Source: Hirundichthys speculiger | Taxonomy: Eukaryota > Chordata > Actinopteri > Beloniformes > Exocoetidae | Assembly (NCBI GenBank): GCA_018398805.1 | Contig: JAGFBZ010002028.1 | Location: 186,001-250,000 of the forward strand | DNA length: 64,000 bases | Reading direction: 5' to 3' | Shown: positions 36,672-55,399 of the stretch, piece by piece | How positions within the stretch are numbered: position 1 is the stretch's first letter | Layout of the letters: every line of letters starts with the position of its first letter | Position numbers and translations under genes: made by a program | Notes under the pieces: model-generated | Databases searched by the model: none | Seen by the model: the letters and a program-made list of their open reading frames with translations, nothing else | Told to the model about the DNA's origin: nothing

Positions 36672-38079
36672 CATGGGCGTAACCACGCATTCTTTGGGGG
36701 GGTCGTGTCCCCCCCAATACTGGGAAAATACCAATCTGTCCCCCCCAATATTATGTGTAAATATGTTAAATATTTCCTCCTTTTATGAAACCTGGCTCGA
36801 CAGTCGGTCTCTTGTTATTTCCGAATATTTACCGATCAATTTATCTCCGTTTATAAGGAACACTAAAGTGTGTGACCACCCCCCTCCCAGTTGTACACTT
36901 GGTTGCGCCCAATTAACGGCTTTCGGTTTGAAGCGCCGGCTCCGACAGACGAAACAATAGAGCGTTGAATGTGAAAGAAAGGAGGGAGCAATGTCTTTAC
37001 CCAAAAAGCAGAAAAAACATAACATACGAAGTTTTTTCAGACAGTAAGCAACTAGATAGCTAAAGAGGAGTGATGTTGTCATACTGAGTGTGTTGATTTT
37101 TTAATTAATTTGAAATATTTAACTTGTTAAAAAGGGCTCAGTTTGTTAGTTGAGCTAGCTAGCTTGAAGTGAAGAGACTCTATCATATGATGTGATGTGT
37201 CTTCTATGTGTGCTGCTGTTTTCTCTCTTCGTGTGTATGTGTGTGTGTAAAGCTAGTAATACAAGCATAATATTCAATGTATCAAATTAAAAAGATCCTC
37301 AGGGTCAGTTATTGTTCTGGTACAATAATAATATCTGGTCATAATGCAGGCAGCACAGAGAGACAGGGAGAGGGATGCTGTAAGGACAGGCCAGACAGGG
37401 ACAGTCTCTGAAGACATGGATGATCAGGTGAGACACTGGAATACAAGACTCAACAGCTTGATGACATGTGTTTTAACCTAAGCCTACGTGTCAGCAGTAA
37501 ATAAAACTAGTAAGAAAAGCAGAATATTCTAAATAAAATTTTCCTCAGGGTCAGTTATTCTTCTGGTACAATAATAATATCTGGTCATAATGCAGGTAGC
37601 ACAGAGAGACAGGGTGATGGATTGTGTAAGGACAGGCCAGACTATTTTTTTTAATGTCAAATGAATAAATCTGTATATATATTCAATTAACATCAATATT
37701 TTACATTTAATTCTTTGTACAAATCTATGATTTCATTCACATTAAACGTTTCAGTGTAAATGTGCAGACATTCATTTTGAGACAAATCAACAAAATACAA
37801 ATTAACTTGGAATTAAAAGTCCATCGTGTGCTATGGACTTTTTGTCGTTCCAATCACAATATTTACATCAACATGCTTTAGGCATGTAATTTTTCCCAGC
37901 TGGAAGCTATCCTATTCGCTACTATCTCAGAGAAATTGCAGACTATTCCTTTAAATGTGATTTCAGATGGTCAATAAATAAAAATCACAGAACTGTAGGA
38001 AATGCACCTTTAAAAAAAATTCTGGGGGAGGGCTCTCATTTGGACCCCCCCCAATGTCTATACCATGGTTACGCCCTTG
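36672..38079. mobile_element. hAT-like element, 1,408 bp, exact 8-bp target duplication
   Basis: The ends CATGGGCGTAACCA and TGGTTACGCCCTTG are inverted copies with one mismatch. They are flanked on both sides by an identical GGCACGTG (36664-36671 and 38080-38087), the 8-bp duplication typical of hAT insertion. Inside, 36991-37044 (+) encodes MSLPKKQKKHNIRSFFRQ and then a stop. This resembles the basic N-terminus of hAT/TTF-type transposases, but the rest of the gene is missing. A ~98-bp segment is duplicated internally (37296-37393 and 37541-37638). The element is non-autonomous. Confidence 0.88.
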
Positions 38080-38479
38080 GGCACGTGGCTGCATGATTCC
38101 CGATAGAGGTCTCTAAAGATAGAGATGATATGTTTGTCTGCACCTGAGAGGTTTGTCCATGTAGAAAATATATATATGTCTGCATTCAAATTTATATCAA
38201 GCCATCTTTGTTTCACTTTTAGAATAAGTCGTTGGACAGAAGACATGCCATTAACTGCATTTGTCTCCTCTTTCCAGACCTGTGTCTTGCAGGTCATCAT
38301 CACGTGCGTAGCTACCAACAGAGCTAAATTAAGGATTTTTTTTCTTTGCTTCACTTCAGTTAAAATTAGTAATTTTTCTTCTGCAGATTGAATACATCAG
38401 ATGGTTCAAGGTTTGACCTTAAATGAACCTTTCCATATTGGGCTTGAACAATCACAAGGCTGGTTTAATGAAATATATA

Positions 38480-39333
38480 CAGTATCCCCTTGCCCATTCA
38501 CGGTTCACCGTTAGCGGCCCCGCATACTCGCGGGTTTTGCTCTCAAAGTTTTTTTTTTCATAATGTTATGTGAATTTGTGATATCTCCCAGCAATTTCAA
38601 GAATTTCGTAGGCCATTTTTTAGCAGAAAAACACTCATATTCACCGTAACTAATATTATTGTATTTATATCTATTTACTACCTCCACCAAGGAGGTTATG
38701 TTTTTGCCAGCGTTTATCTGTCTGTGTACAAAATAACCTGAAAGGTTATGGATGGATTTTGATGAAATTTTCAGGAGTTGTCAGAAATGTGAAAAGGAAG
38801 AACTGATTTCATTTTGGGTGTGATCCGGAAGAAATCCTGGATTCTGGATCACTTTCAAATTTTCAATAACATTGCAGTCAATGGGGCCAAAAATTTTGTT
38901 TCTCAATATTTCCGTTAATTTTTGCCCAAAACTCATGAAATTTGATTCAGGGATTGACAATGGGAACCTCTATCAAATTTCAAAGGCTGATCCAGATCTG
39001 ATCCAGAAGGCAGATTTTATCGTAATCTGTAAATCGTTATATGGAGGGATTGTTGTGCTTGGCAGAGGTCTGCGCTCTCCGAGTGCTTTTCTAGTTATTA
39101 TTATTTTTTTGAAATAATAATAATAATAAAAATTATCACACTACAAAATTTAAATGTTTTTAATTGATCATTACTACATTATTACTCTATTAATGAGTAA
39201 GGATGTCTTTAGGGAGCGTATTTTAGCGTATATAATATCGTACATAGGCCTTTTAAAACTGCATCAATAATTCACGGATTTTTGGGATTCGCGGGGGGGG
39301 AATGCAACCCCCCCGAAGAATAAGGGTATATTG
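38480..39333. mobile_element. Tigger-like (Tc/mariner) MITE with nested insertion
   Basis: The left end CAGTATCCCCTTGCCCATTC and right end AAGGGTATATTG are inverted and flanked by TA. The terminal sequence and the GCGGGTTTT/TTCGCGGG internal blocks match the Tigger style of element that starts CAGTATCCCC. The middle (38680-39105) is a different repeat, apparently inserted. No transposase gene. Confidence 0.7.
38680..39105 (+). repeat. Fish repeat, CTCCACCAAGGAGG type, copy 1
   Basis: It opens with the palindrome CCTCCACCAAGGAGG and continues with GGATGGATTTTGATGAAATT, then GATCCAGAAGGCAGATTTTA, ending GGTCTGCGCTCTCCGAGTGC. It sits inside the Tigger-like element. A reverse-oriented copy lies at 62110-62485. 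The repeat is common in animal genomes; class not assigned. Confidence 0.75.
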
Positions 39334-39335
39334 TA

Positions 39336-40620
39336 CTTGCAAAACGTCATCTCGATCTAGGGTTATACGTCCCATCTCCTCTTCATTTGTAAAATAAACC
39401 AGAAAGAAAGTGGGGAAAGCACATGTCAGCTAGTTTGAACGTGCCTTTAGAGATAGTGTGTGGTAAGATTTGGTTTTGTTTTCTCGACCTCAAAAAAGAC
39501 AAGACCAAACAACAGGTATGGTACAAAAAATTTATTCAATAACAGTTCTGTAAACATTTGAGGTAAATGTACATTTACATCAACATGTTCTTCAACAAGA
39601 AGTTCAGACGCTAGGCACTTTTCTGCAAAGACAGTCAGTTTACAAAGGGGGTGACAGCAGGAGTTATTCCTCCTTTGAAACAGCTGGGGGGTATGTGAAC
39701 CTGCCTGTAGCATTGCCGTGATTAAACAATGACCTGATCAAACAATTTCCATTGTTTCCATTGAAGGATGATTCAAGGCACATCCATGGTGTAAAAGCTG
39801 CAGTGGCCAAAAGTCATTACGAACAGTCAGCTTCATTTATTATCTTGCCCGTCCCAAGTCTAGTTTCGTTTTGCAATAATTCCATCAATAAACAAAAACA
39901 TGTTAATATTCCTCCTCTCAAGACACTCTGTTATGTTTTATATCTTTTTAGCTACTCAACTTTATCTACAAATCAAAAGTAATAAATACAACTTGAAACG
40001 ACAAAGCTAGGAAAAACTTTTCATCAAAAGAAATAAATAAAACAAAATAAATAAATAAATGAAATAAACCTTGTTTTAGCAATAGATTGGACAAAGTTCA
40101 ACATAACTTCTGATCTTCCAGATGCATCAGCAGCTGTGAAACTCATCTTGAGGTTTGTAACATGATTATTTGCTAATCGAATGCTCATAAGTAGGAAACC
40201 ATCTGTATCCAGAGACCAATATTGAAAACTGGACACCTAAAGAACAATTATCCAGATATCCCAATAATCAGGTTCAGCCCTACCTAATATAAATAAATCA
40301 GATCAGCAATAAAAGAAACAAACTGATGGATGTAGTTGCACATCACACCAATGACACCAAGTGCAGACCTCAGATAGGCTTCAGGCTCTGACAAGAGGGA
40401 AGTATTTAATGAGTTGGGATTATGCTCATTCAGCTAACATGCAGGGCCTAGACTGTCGCAGGGAAATGTTCCTGTTAAAAACAGGTTCAGCACTGAGGTG
40501 AACTGTCTCAGAGAAACCTGCCGTTTATGAATCGACAAGAACATACATACGTAGCGTGAAAAGTTAGTTTATATTGCTCAAGTTTGATGATATGGCAAAA
40601 CATTGCAACACACAATACCT
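39336..40620. other. No gene recognised
   Basis: Spacer with short AT-rich tracts (40020-40065). No exon, domain or repeat family identified. Confidence 0.5.
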
Positions 40621-40625
40621 GCAAT

Positions 40626-41028
40626 TTAAAGGTGGAGTAGGTGTTGTTTGAAAAACGGTTCCAGCAATCCAACTCAAGTGAGATTTTGAAAATATACACT
40701 CCCTCCCTCCTCCCAAAGGCTCCGCCTCCTCCTCTTCAGCTCACCCCTCGAAACCACGCCTTCACATGATTCACGACTGCATGAACCATAGGGAGGGAGG
40801 GAGGGAGGGGTGATATTTGATGGACGTATTAGGCAGCCAATCAAAATAGTGATGATCACTTTTTTGATTGGTCAGAGTTTTTCTCTGATTATACCTTCTA
40901 GACTGGACCAAAATGTTTAGTTTTTTTTGCAAACATTTTATTTCAGTGGATGCAATGGAAATGTGAAAAGGTTTTCAGGCAATATTGTAAAAAGTGTTGC
41001 AAAAAAACAACACCCACCCCACCTTTAA
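40626..41028. mobile_element. TTAA-flanked MITE with 20-bp terminal inverted repeats
   Basis: TTAA at 40626-40629 and again at 41025-41028 bounds ends AGGTGGAGTAGGTGTTGTTT and AAACAACACCCACCCCACCT. These are inverted copies with two or three mismatches. Internally, GA-rich and TC-rich blocks (40699-40735 and 40789-40810) are partly complementary. TTAA duplication is the signature of piggyBac-type insertion; no transposase is present. Confidence 0.8.
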
Positions 41029-44000
41029 GTTCAACTCATGCAAAAGTGCTCACTCAGTGCATGGCTTTTTAATCTTGCCTGGCCAGTCATGGCCATTCAC
41101 TTCGCAAAAATTCACAACCATTGCCACCGGTATAGTATGTACCAAACCAATCTCAATGGGGCAGAGGTGGACTTTATGTAATGACTCGTGCAGCAGCGTC
41201 CAACAACCAAGAGGGCTGCCATCACATGCTTCTTTTTCTCTGACTGGTTGTCCGGAGACAGTTTCTTCTCCATCTGTTGGGACTCTCTCTGTAAATCAAA
41301 AGTTGAACCCAGAGGAACCACAATAATTTTTCTATCGAAGAGTAAATGAATGAGGATGACTGGCTGGGCTATTTTTTATAGTTTGAACAGCTCAAATGCT
41401 AAAGTAGCTGTGAAAACCCAAACAAAATAATTCAGGTAATTCTAAATGGCCATGAATGCAGCTGAGCAAGCCCTCCTCTGTGGATAGAAACAATTATAAT
41501 TATGACAGTTATTATATAATGAGCTCTGTTTAAGGCACTCTAAGAGAGATGAAATAAGAAATCTGATTCAGCATCTACTCAGCAGTGTCATCATTTTTAC
41601 AAATGGTAATTATGCCATTTTCATCTGATGGTGAACATTTCAAGAGACTTAGTTGAAACTACAAAAACAAAGGCAAAACAAAGCACAGAAAAAGCTAGTT
41701 TGTTAACAAAATCTACATGCTTTTTTGTTTGTTTGATTTTAGTTCATTTTACTGACTGTTGTTTTTAGCCATTTTGTTGTTGCGGTTAAAATTGGTAATT
41801 TTATGATCCTGCTCAGAGAGAACACGAAGATTTACAAACCCTAAACATGATTTTGTTGCTTTATTCCCAAAGAATGAAATAAAACAAATTGGTTAGGGGT
41901 TAAAACTGTCGGGAAGTTGGTGTTTAGCAGCTTGGATGAATCTACACCATTTGAAGCATTTTCCATGTGTTTGCTTTCTCTTCTTTTTTTTTCTTTTTTT
42001 TTTGGCAGGAATTAATGAGGAAAGAGGGAACCATTAACATTCATTTCTAAAATGTTTGTTATTAACTAACAGAGAAACACTTAAAAAGAAAATTGCTTTT
42101 CAGTTCTTTTTTCAAATAAATTCTAAAGGCTATAATGTGTTCAACTGCTCATCTAAAATATGAACTCAGAGTCCTCCTACACAGAACAGTTCGGGGGAAC
42201 TCAACACTTCTGTAACACACTGCAAACACAATCATTAAAGAAGATGTACTTGTTTTTAGGCTCCATTCAAGCTGCAAAGCTTAAAAGTGCTCTGAAAGGA
42301 ACTAAGTAAAATGTTCTTTTCACGTTTTTTTCAAAAATTTGCATTTGTCTCATCTCATCTAACACTTAAGTGTTGCATTAAGGTGGGTTGGACCCGCGTC
42401 AGAAAATATTAAAGCGCTTCGGGTTGTTGGTTTTCTTCTTCAGAGTCTAAATTGCAGCTTGATCAGAGACAAACGTGTTTAAAATGTAGGTAGTTCTGTG
42501 TAACCTCTTGTGGTTCCTACCAGTGCTATCAATCCTTATTTATTTACATATGTATATACTTTATATAGTTTAACCCTGATGTAACTGCAGAGATGTAATT
42601 TTGTAAACACTGAAATGAGATTAAGGTACCTGAACACGCTCACACACACTCACAGCCTGAGAAGCCTAAGGACTACGTCTCAGGGTGGGACTGCCTTTTT
42701 TTTTCCTTTTTTTCTTGTCATCTGCTCTGTCCAAACACTGGTGCATCCCTCTCATCATTGAAACTACAGGCTGGGTGAGAGCAACACGTGGAGACAGACA
42801 AATTCAATAGACCCACAAACTCACCAGATCCATCATCAACCAAAAGAAAAAAATAAAAATAAAATAAAATAAAAGTGCAAACCTCTCTTCTGATGTCTTC
42901 CATCAAAGAAAAAAAGTATTGAAATAAAGATTCTAGTATGATGTCTCAACGCTTCAAAGCTTACTAAGTAAGTCCAATAATCATCACCATCGTCAATAAA
43001 ATCCTTCCTTACTTGAGTCTGTGCTGGCTATATGCAAACTCTACGTGTTTGTAAGTACATGTATATGTAAGTGCATGTGTTTGTAACTCATCTCATCATA
43101 ATTATTTGCTGTACTCTATTTATCCAGTGTCCATCTTTTTCAAAGAAACATGAAAGTACAGCCAAAATTGTAAGCCATTTTTTTGGATTTTAACTGCTGG
43201 CACGCTTGCTGGTAGCCATGCTAGCGCGCTTTAGCTCCTGAGTGAGAAAATACTAATTGTATTTCATAAAGAAATGCGCTAATTGGCATTTTTGCAATAT
43301 CAGTATCACTCACATGCTTGTGCATTAATTACAAAGCTGGAACAGGTAAATTGATAGCTTAGCGTAGCATAAATGGTAGACAACGAAGAGAGCTAGCTTA
43401 GGCCATGACCACATGTCAAAAATATATAAAAAGAGCTACCAGAATGGATAGAGCAGGAAGAGGTGACATTTGCGTATTCCTGGCCCAAGACTGCTGCTAA
43501 TCATAAAAAACTAGCACTGCAGTTATGCCCCTTGAGTTTTGATTAGCTTTTTTTGTGGTATTCGTATAAAATTTAATAGCATTTCCTCTGTCTGAGTGGG
43601 TTATTGTCTCGCCATGAGAAATCCCTGATACTGTATGTCCATCTCAGAACAGCGGCTAAATGGCTAACAATGACATAAAGCTCACTAATAGGTTTGAGTG
43701 TAAGTTGCTTGATTCATACATTAGAACAAACACAAACAAAGCTTCTTATATTCAAAAGGAGCTGCCCGCTAGCAATTTCTTCCTCAGGGTTTCAGATACA
43801 TTTACGTTTTTCTCAAGGAGCATGGATGCTACAAGCAAGCATCAACTCAAAATTTAGAGGCACCTCTGAAATTGAGAATTAGCTCAATATGTTCATTTTT
43901 TTTTTCATCTTAACCGTAATATTAAAAATACCTACTTGGCAATTACATAATATTTACGGATATATGAATCTAAAACGACCACACATCTCACAACACAGAT

Positions 44001-44440
44001 GTTTACATCCGAGTTGTAGATGTTTAAATCTTTGAGGAGTTTGCAGGTCCAAACGCAGTCATGTGAAAAAGAAAGCACATGCTATTCTTCACTCTTTGGT
44101 TTTATGTGTCAGGACAAAAAAATCTGGTCCTTACCAGGGATGATCCATTGATCTACATCAGTACATCGATTGTAAAGATGAACCATCTAATAGCATTGAT
44201 ACAAAACGACAACATCAGTCAGATATCAGTACATGTAATAGTCATCAATACATGTTATCACGAGGCCTTTTGGAGTGTGTATTTATCACAAGTCCCTATT
44301 ATTAAAAGGTCCCTAGTCTTAAAAATGTCTTACAGTTAGGTAAAATGTTCCTCAGATAAAAAATAATATATGATATTTTAGACCAAGGCATTATTTACTG
44401 AAAAATGTTTACAAAAGCAAAGTGAAAGTTATGGTGATCC
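41029..44440. other. No gene recognised
   Basis: AT-rich with T-runs near 41981-42003 and an (AAAAT)n patch at about 42848-42873. No supported exon, RNA gene or repeat family. Confidence 0.5.
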
Positions 44441-44444
44441 GGTA

Positions 44445-44790
44445 ATCAAATGCACTTCATTAACTGATTATCCGGAGCATTCAGGTGCCAATGCTGTCAA
44501 TGCTGTTAGAGAAGCAGTCATTTGTTCCCATTAATCTGGTAAGGGTTAATTAGGCCATTTCTAAATCGTATGGAGCCCATTATTATAAGGTGAGAAAAAT
44601 TATACACAAGTGAAAACATTTGAGACAGATTCCGGTCTTTCTAGAAGTGGAAGTCCAAGACCCGTCATCCTGAGTTCAGACTCAACACCCAGAGAATCTG
44701 CAAACAATCCAAGAGCTTCATTTCAGATTCTGCAGGCTTTGTTTAAATATTGAATTATTAGAACAAATAAATTAGGTGTGTTTTCCTGGT
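44445..44790 (+). pseudogene. Tc1-like transposase N-terminal relic
   Basis: Plus-strand sequence from GTGAGAAAAATTATACACAA to CATTTCAGATTCTGCAGGCT reads as a degenerate Tc1 helix-turn-helix segment. Residues such as LSRSGSPRP and ANNPRASFQILQA correspond to the linker after the first DNA-binding domain. The catalytic domain is missing. The element at 63530-64000 (-) appears to be the same family. Confidence 0.7.
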
Positions 44791-45582
44791 GCTAAACAAA
44801 CAAACAAAAAAAATCCTTGTGGAGGATCAAATAGTTTCTCCATGTCCTGATACATACAACCTCAGAATTAAAAGAGGGTGTTCTTTCTTTTTTGTGAGAT
44901 TGAACATATTAGTCCAGCTGAATTAGTTGCAACCCTGACAACAATCTGAAACGTGAAAGCTGCTCCTCTTTTTATTTGTTAAGCTGTATAAGATTATAGC
45001 ATTACCATATTTTAGATTCTTCTGCAAACACCGGATTCCTCTCTTTGAAATGCTGCTCTTAAATCAGTGCATCTTTTTTTTAAGCTTTTTCTGTTTTTTG
45101 AGCTTTATAAATGCTTTGTCAGTTCAATACAGTATTACTTTATAAATCCCAAAAGGGAAATAATGTTTGCGTTTGACCGGGAAAACTAAGTGGCACAGGT
45201 GCTCCCAGTTAAAAAAAAAAAAAAAAAAAAAGTTAATGATGCCACAAATTACTGCAAAATGCAATTGAAATAGTCTGGATTTAGAGATGAATGTTTCTCA
45301 ACATTACACCTGGAATGCTCTATTTTTATATATTATTAATAATCTGTGGGGTTTAAGCCAGTCTACATACTAAGCTCAGCTCCGTAGTTATTACACAGAC
45401 ATGAGAGTGCTACTGCGCTTGGTCATCTACGTCACAAGAGAGCAGTTTTATAATGGAGAGCATGCTCACGTGCGCTTTTATGCTGTTGTGTATATCTGAA
45501 AGATTGCATATACATATAGGTTCCCTCTGTATAAAGAGAATGAGAGCATTATTTCATAAATGTGTGAGTGTGCACTTTTTAG
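44791..45582. other. 3' spacer of gja3
   Basis: Contains a poly-A tract at 45211-45230. On the minus strand this is the 3' flank of gja3. The nearest minus-strand AATAAA (TTTATT near 44973) is 600 bp beyond the stop and is only a weak candidate poly(A) signal. Confidence 0.4.
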
Positions 45583-51490
<5,908 letters not shown>

Positions 51491-51494
51491 CAAT

Positions 51495-52395
51495 CAAGTT
51501 GAAGTATCTGGCCGGCTGTGTGCTCCAGCTCAGACACATTTGTCCGGTGTGTACGGCTCTTATTCCACAGAGTTTCTGTTTCTGGGCTACAATTGGGCCA
51601 CTCCAGAAGGTGGATGTCTTCTCCTGAAACTATCCTCTGGTGGTTTTACCTTCGTCCAGCTTCTACTGAGCTTCAGCTGGTGAACAGTCACCTTCACATT
51701 ATCCTGTAGGATATTCTGGTAATGTTTAGGAAATTATTTTTCTGTCAGCGATGGAAAGTGGGCCAGGCACTGAGTGAAAATCATGACACTACCTCCACCA
51801 TACTTCTCCATTGGGATGATGTTTTGACTTTTTCAACCGGTCCTAGATTTGCACTATACTAACAGTAGGATATAGTAGTGTTTCCCTGCTCTAACAGATC
51901 TTATTCAAATGAAATGGTCATTGCTTGTGCAGACCTTGATGAAAAGCTGATGGTGATCCATTCATGTGAATCAGATGTGTTGGAAACATCTAAAATACCA
52001 GGGCGGTGGCCCTCGGTATATAGAATATGTAAATATTCCTCCCAAACATTTTTTTTTTCAACTTTTTTTTCATCAGTCCACCAAACAATTTTCCAGCAGC
52101 ATTGCAGGTTGCCAAAGTGCTCTTTGGCAAATTTCAAGCATACCCCCAAGAAGACACCCTTCTTGTTCAGGGTTCTTGTTCTTGTTTATTTTCTGTTTTT
52201 TTTCTGCAACTTTTATCAATCAGTGTAGCTCGAAATGATATCTCCAAACTCATTTCATTAATTTGATTCAAATGTGCACAAATGAGCTTTACTTATTTAA
52301 ACTGTCTATGGGTCCACTTACTTTTTCCTGCAGTGCTGTCAGTGTTTAACGGGTGTATTCAATAAAGATACAATTATGTTTTAAGATTAAACACA
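51495..52395 (-). mobile_element. Tc1/mariner-like relic, reverse orientation
   Basis: On the minus strand a GGGSVM-like start (near 51800) is followed after ~190 bases by a PPSGVAQL-like block (near 51605), corresponding to the glycine-rich segment and the DDE-end motif of a decayed Tc1 transposase. The ATCAGTCCACCAAACAATTT/CAAAGTGCTCTTTGGCAAAT segment at 52072-52132 is a typical antisense transposase signature in fish repeats. Boundaries are uncertain. Confidence 0.55.
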
Positions 52396-54700
52396 CTGTG
52401 TTTGCTTATTACTTGTTAACTTAGATGAAGATCAGATCACATGTTATGGTAAATTACAGAAATTAGTTTGGAATGAGTCTGAACAAAAAAAGAAAAAGTG
52501 GACTTACTAAAATATTGTTGCGTTGACAGTGATAAATCCATCAACCAGAGATCAGAAGAAAATCTCAATCTGGAACGGAGAGGCAAAACGCACATGTCAG
52601 CTTTTTTGCATCATTCTCAGACACAAAGCACACAAAGCCGGACTTTTAAACCAATTAACAATACAGGCTCTTTTCATACCGGAACATTTTATATAGTTCT
52701 CACTCACCCAGAGCTGGTAACAGCAGACAGTTCAGAGTTGGGTGGATGATTGGAAATGGATTTACTAACGATGATTGTTCTTCCCGTGCAACTGATCTGA
52801 GATGACACTAAACATCTGAGACTTTTGCGCTGTTATGCATACTTTATACTCTTTTATGCTATTAGGAGATAAGATACCGGTCAGTATATTGGTCATTCCC
52901 ACAGAGACTGGAATAAAACACAATTTCACGTATGTTTCCGATAATTACACATAGTTTTGCAGTGACCGCGGGTGCCTTGTGGGTGCACATCTGCGCGTGT
53001 AGTTGCATGTGTGTGTGTGTGTGTGTGTGTGCTGCAGGGCTGGCTGTCTACTGGACAATAGCTGGCCATCTGTGGGAAGTGAATGAGTGGATAACAGGTT
53101 GTCCCCGTTGAATGCTGGACTCATCACATCCCAGGAATGCTGAGGGGAGCAAATGTTTTCCCGGGATTCACTGATATGAACACATACGCGTGCATACACA
53201 CATACCCTCGGAGTTACAGGGGCATTCACCACTGAACAAACCGTCCCGTCTATATGAAGCCACCTACAGTTTAATTACATCCAGGGGGGAATGTTGACCT
53301 CCTCTTTTATCTGCTTTGTGAATAGAAGAAGTGAATCTCCACAAAGGCAATAACAGTCCTGATTAAACTATGCACCGACTTCACATTTAACTTTGCAAAA
53401 CAGTCAAAGTATCTTCACTAAAGTTACACCTCTGCATGTTTATGGACATTTCTAAAATCATCTTGGATGATATTCTCGATAATAACCGGTCAGACCAACT
53501 ACAGTATCTGTCTACATATGCACAGTGGCATGTGTAGATCTACATGATGTGTTGACGTGATGAAATACCACCTGTCAGGGCGGACAATGGAGACGCTGCC
53601 AGATGGACATTATTCCCGGCTGCTGCGTGCTTTTGATGGATCAGAGGTCTTTGTGCTAAAACAGCCCAAAGAGTTAACTCTTGGACTGCTGTTTGCACCC
53701 TGAAACCCTTTTGAAGATATGCAGATGGTCAGTCTGAGCCACTGATGTCATTTCTGGCAGTCAGTCAGTTATCCTCCGCTTCTGATTGTACATGCCCATA
53801 AATATGGCTGTTGAATTTACCGAACATATGTTCATTATCTACGCTAATCGGTTCATGTCAAAATTATTCTACAGACTTGTGCGAAGAAATTCTAGAGCTG
53901 CAAATATGCACTGAAAATGTGTCAAGCGTTTGGTAATGGTGGAAAAAAAGGCATATAGGAATGCACAAGCATAAATATACATATATTAGTACCAGAAATG
54001 TGAAATGATAGTAAGATTTATACGAATAAAAGAGCATAATGGTGAAAATGTGTTTACAGAAGTAAATAAGACAAATGCACATAAGTTTACACTTGTTATA
54101 AATCAGTAATTATTAGCTGCATAAAAAAAGAAAAAAAAATATCTTGGGTGAAATCAATAACGCCCAAACTTTGGATTCAAGAAACAGCACGTTGAATCAA
54201 AAATCTCAGTACAAAAATGCTAAAATTACTAAAACCAGCAACTTTAGAAGTCACATTTAAAGTATATATTAATTATGCTTTTACCTCACTTTCCACACAT
54301 TTAAAACATTGAAGAAGGTGTATTCAGGGAATGTGTCATCTATGGATTCAACCGAGCCCAGGTTTACTCCTGAAGAAACCAGGTTATTTTTTATAAAAAA
54401 CCTGAGTAGGACGCTCTCCAGGTGAACGTCAGCAGCTGTATGCACTATAGAGCTGATTAAAAGTAGCCGGTTTAAATATCGAGAACTAATGCAACTTCAG
54501 TAATTTCTCATAGTCAGTTTGTTCAGAGAATATAAAGTTTCTCATTATCATCTCAAATAACATTTTAAGACAACATACATCTTGCTGTCCAGGACTCTGT
54601 GGTTCATGAGTTTTTGATTACAACAACCTTAGTGATTCCACCTGGTCTAAAAACTCTCAAAAATCAATTTAAATGCAAAATTTTATCATCTCGTTTTCCA
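52396..54700. other. No gene recognised; GT microsatellite
   Basis: A (GT)n run lies at about 53007-53031 within a CA/GT-biased stretch. Otherwise AT-rich with no supported exon or repeat family. Confidence 0.5.
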
Positions 54701-54719
54701 CATCAAATACTATTAGCGG

Positions 54720-55047
54720 CTTCCCCTCCGCCGTCTTTCCCAGGGGGAAGTGAACGCAGCATGAGAGGTGCCGATAATCCAGCAGGTGGAAGGATGATAA
54801 TCCCTCCTCTTCCCTCCCACTTCAGCCAACACCAGCACCCCAGCATCCACCTGCTTACCGCTCTCCTCTGAAACACGTCTCCCTCCCAGCAGTGCGCTTC
54901 TTCCCCCCCACTTCTTCTCCTTCTTTCTTTTAGTCCCGCGGGTGGGCTCCAGGCGCGCGCAGAGTAGTTGGTGGGCCCGGTGGGAGCTGAGGTGAGGAGG
55001 GGTGGTCGAGGCAGGGAGAGAGAGAGAGAGAGAACTACACGGACATA

Positions 55048-55083
<36 letters not shown>

Positions 55084-55262
55084 TGGATGGATTTTTTTTC
55101 TTAGTCTAGTCTAAAAGAAACAAAAAAGAAAAGGGCGCGTGTGGAAGCCGTCCCGCGAAGGCGAAGCACAGCGGCTGCGTCCCGCGTGGCCAAGGCCATC
55201 CGCCACTGTCACACTTTGGTGTCCCCGTGCATGGGGCGCACGAGGGGGTCGTGGGAGGGAAG
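54720..55262 (+). promoter_or_regulatory. GC-rich promoter / first-exon candidate of an unidentified gene
   Basis: This is the only strongly GC- and CpG-rich patch in the spacer (GGCGCGCGCAGAG at 54952; CGTCCCGCGAAGGCG at 55149). It ends at an excellent splice donor, GGGAAG|GTACGT, after 55262. A 20-odd codon plus-strand stretch before it is open. No matching downstream plus-strand exon was found in the remaining 8.7 kb, so it may be a non-coding first exon of a gene beyond the window, or a non-coding RNA. Confidence 0.4.
55018..55090. repeat. (GA)n and (GGAT)n tracts
   Basis: Two long AG runs (55018-55032 and 55051-55078) are followed by GATGGATGGATGG. These are homopurine tracts on the plus strand. 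Confidence 0.95.
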
Positions 55263-55273
55263 GTACGTGTTTG

Positions 55274-55311
55274 TGTGCGCGCGCGCGTGTGAGGGGGGGG
55301 GGGGGGGGGGG
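55274..55311. repeat. (GC)n followed by G19
   Basis: GTGTGCGCGCGCGCGTGTGA directly precedes 19 consecutive G (55293-55311). The alternating purine-pyrimidine run favours Z-DNA and the G-run favours quadruplexes. Its length in the assembly is probably inexact. Confidence 0.9.
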
Positions 55312-55399
55312 TTTGATTCCTGTCACATGCCTGACGCTGCAAATGGAAGACAATTAAAAGCAGCCTTAATTCAGGGGACACCTTTACTTTTCTTTCTTT

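Noticed and set aside
55106..55381. Proline-rich minus-strand frames at the G19 tract
   Set aside because: The frames are produced by poly-C and GC repeats on that strand and have no splice or start support.
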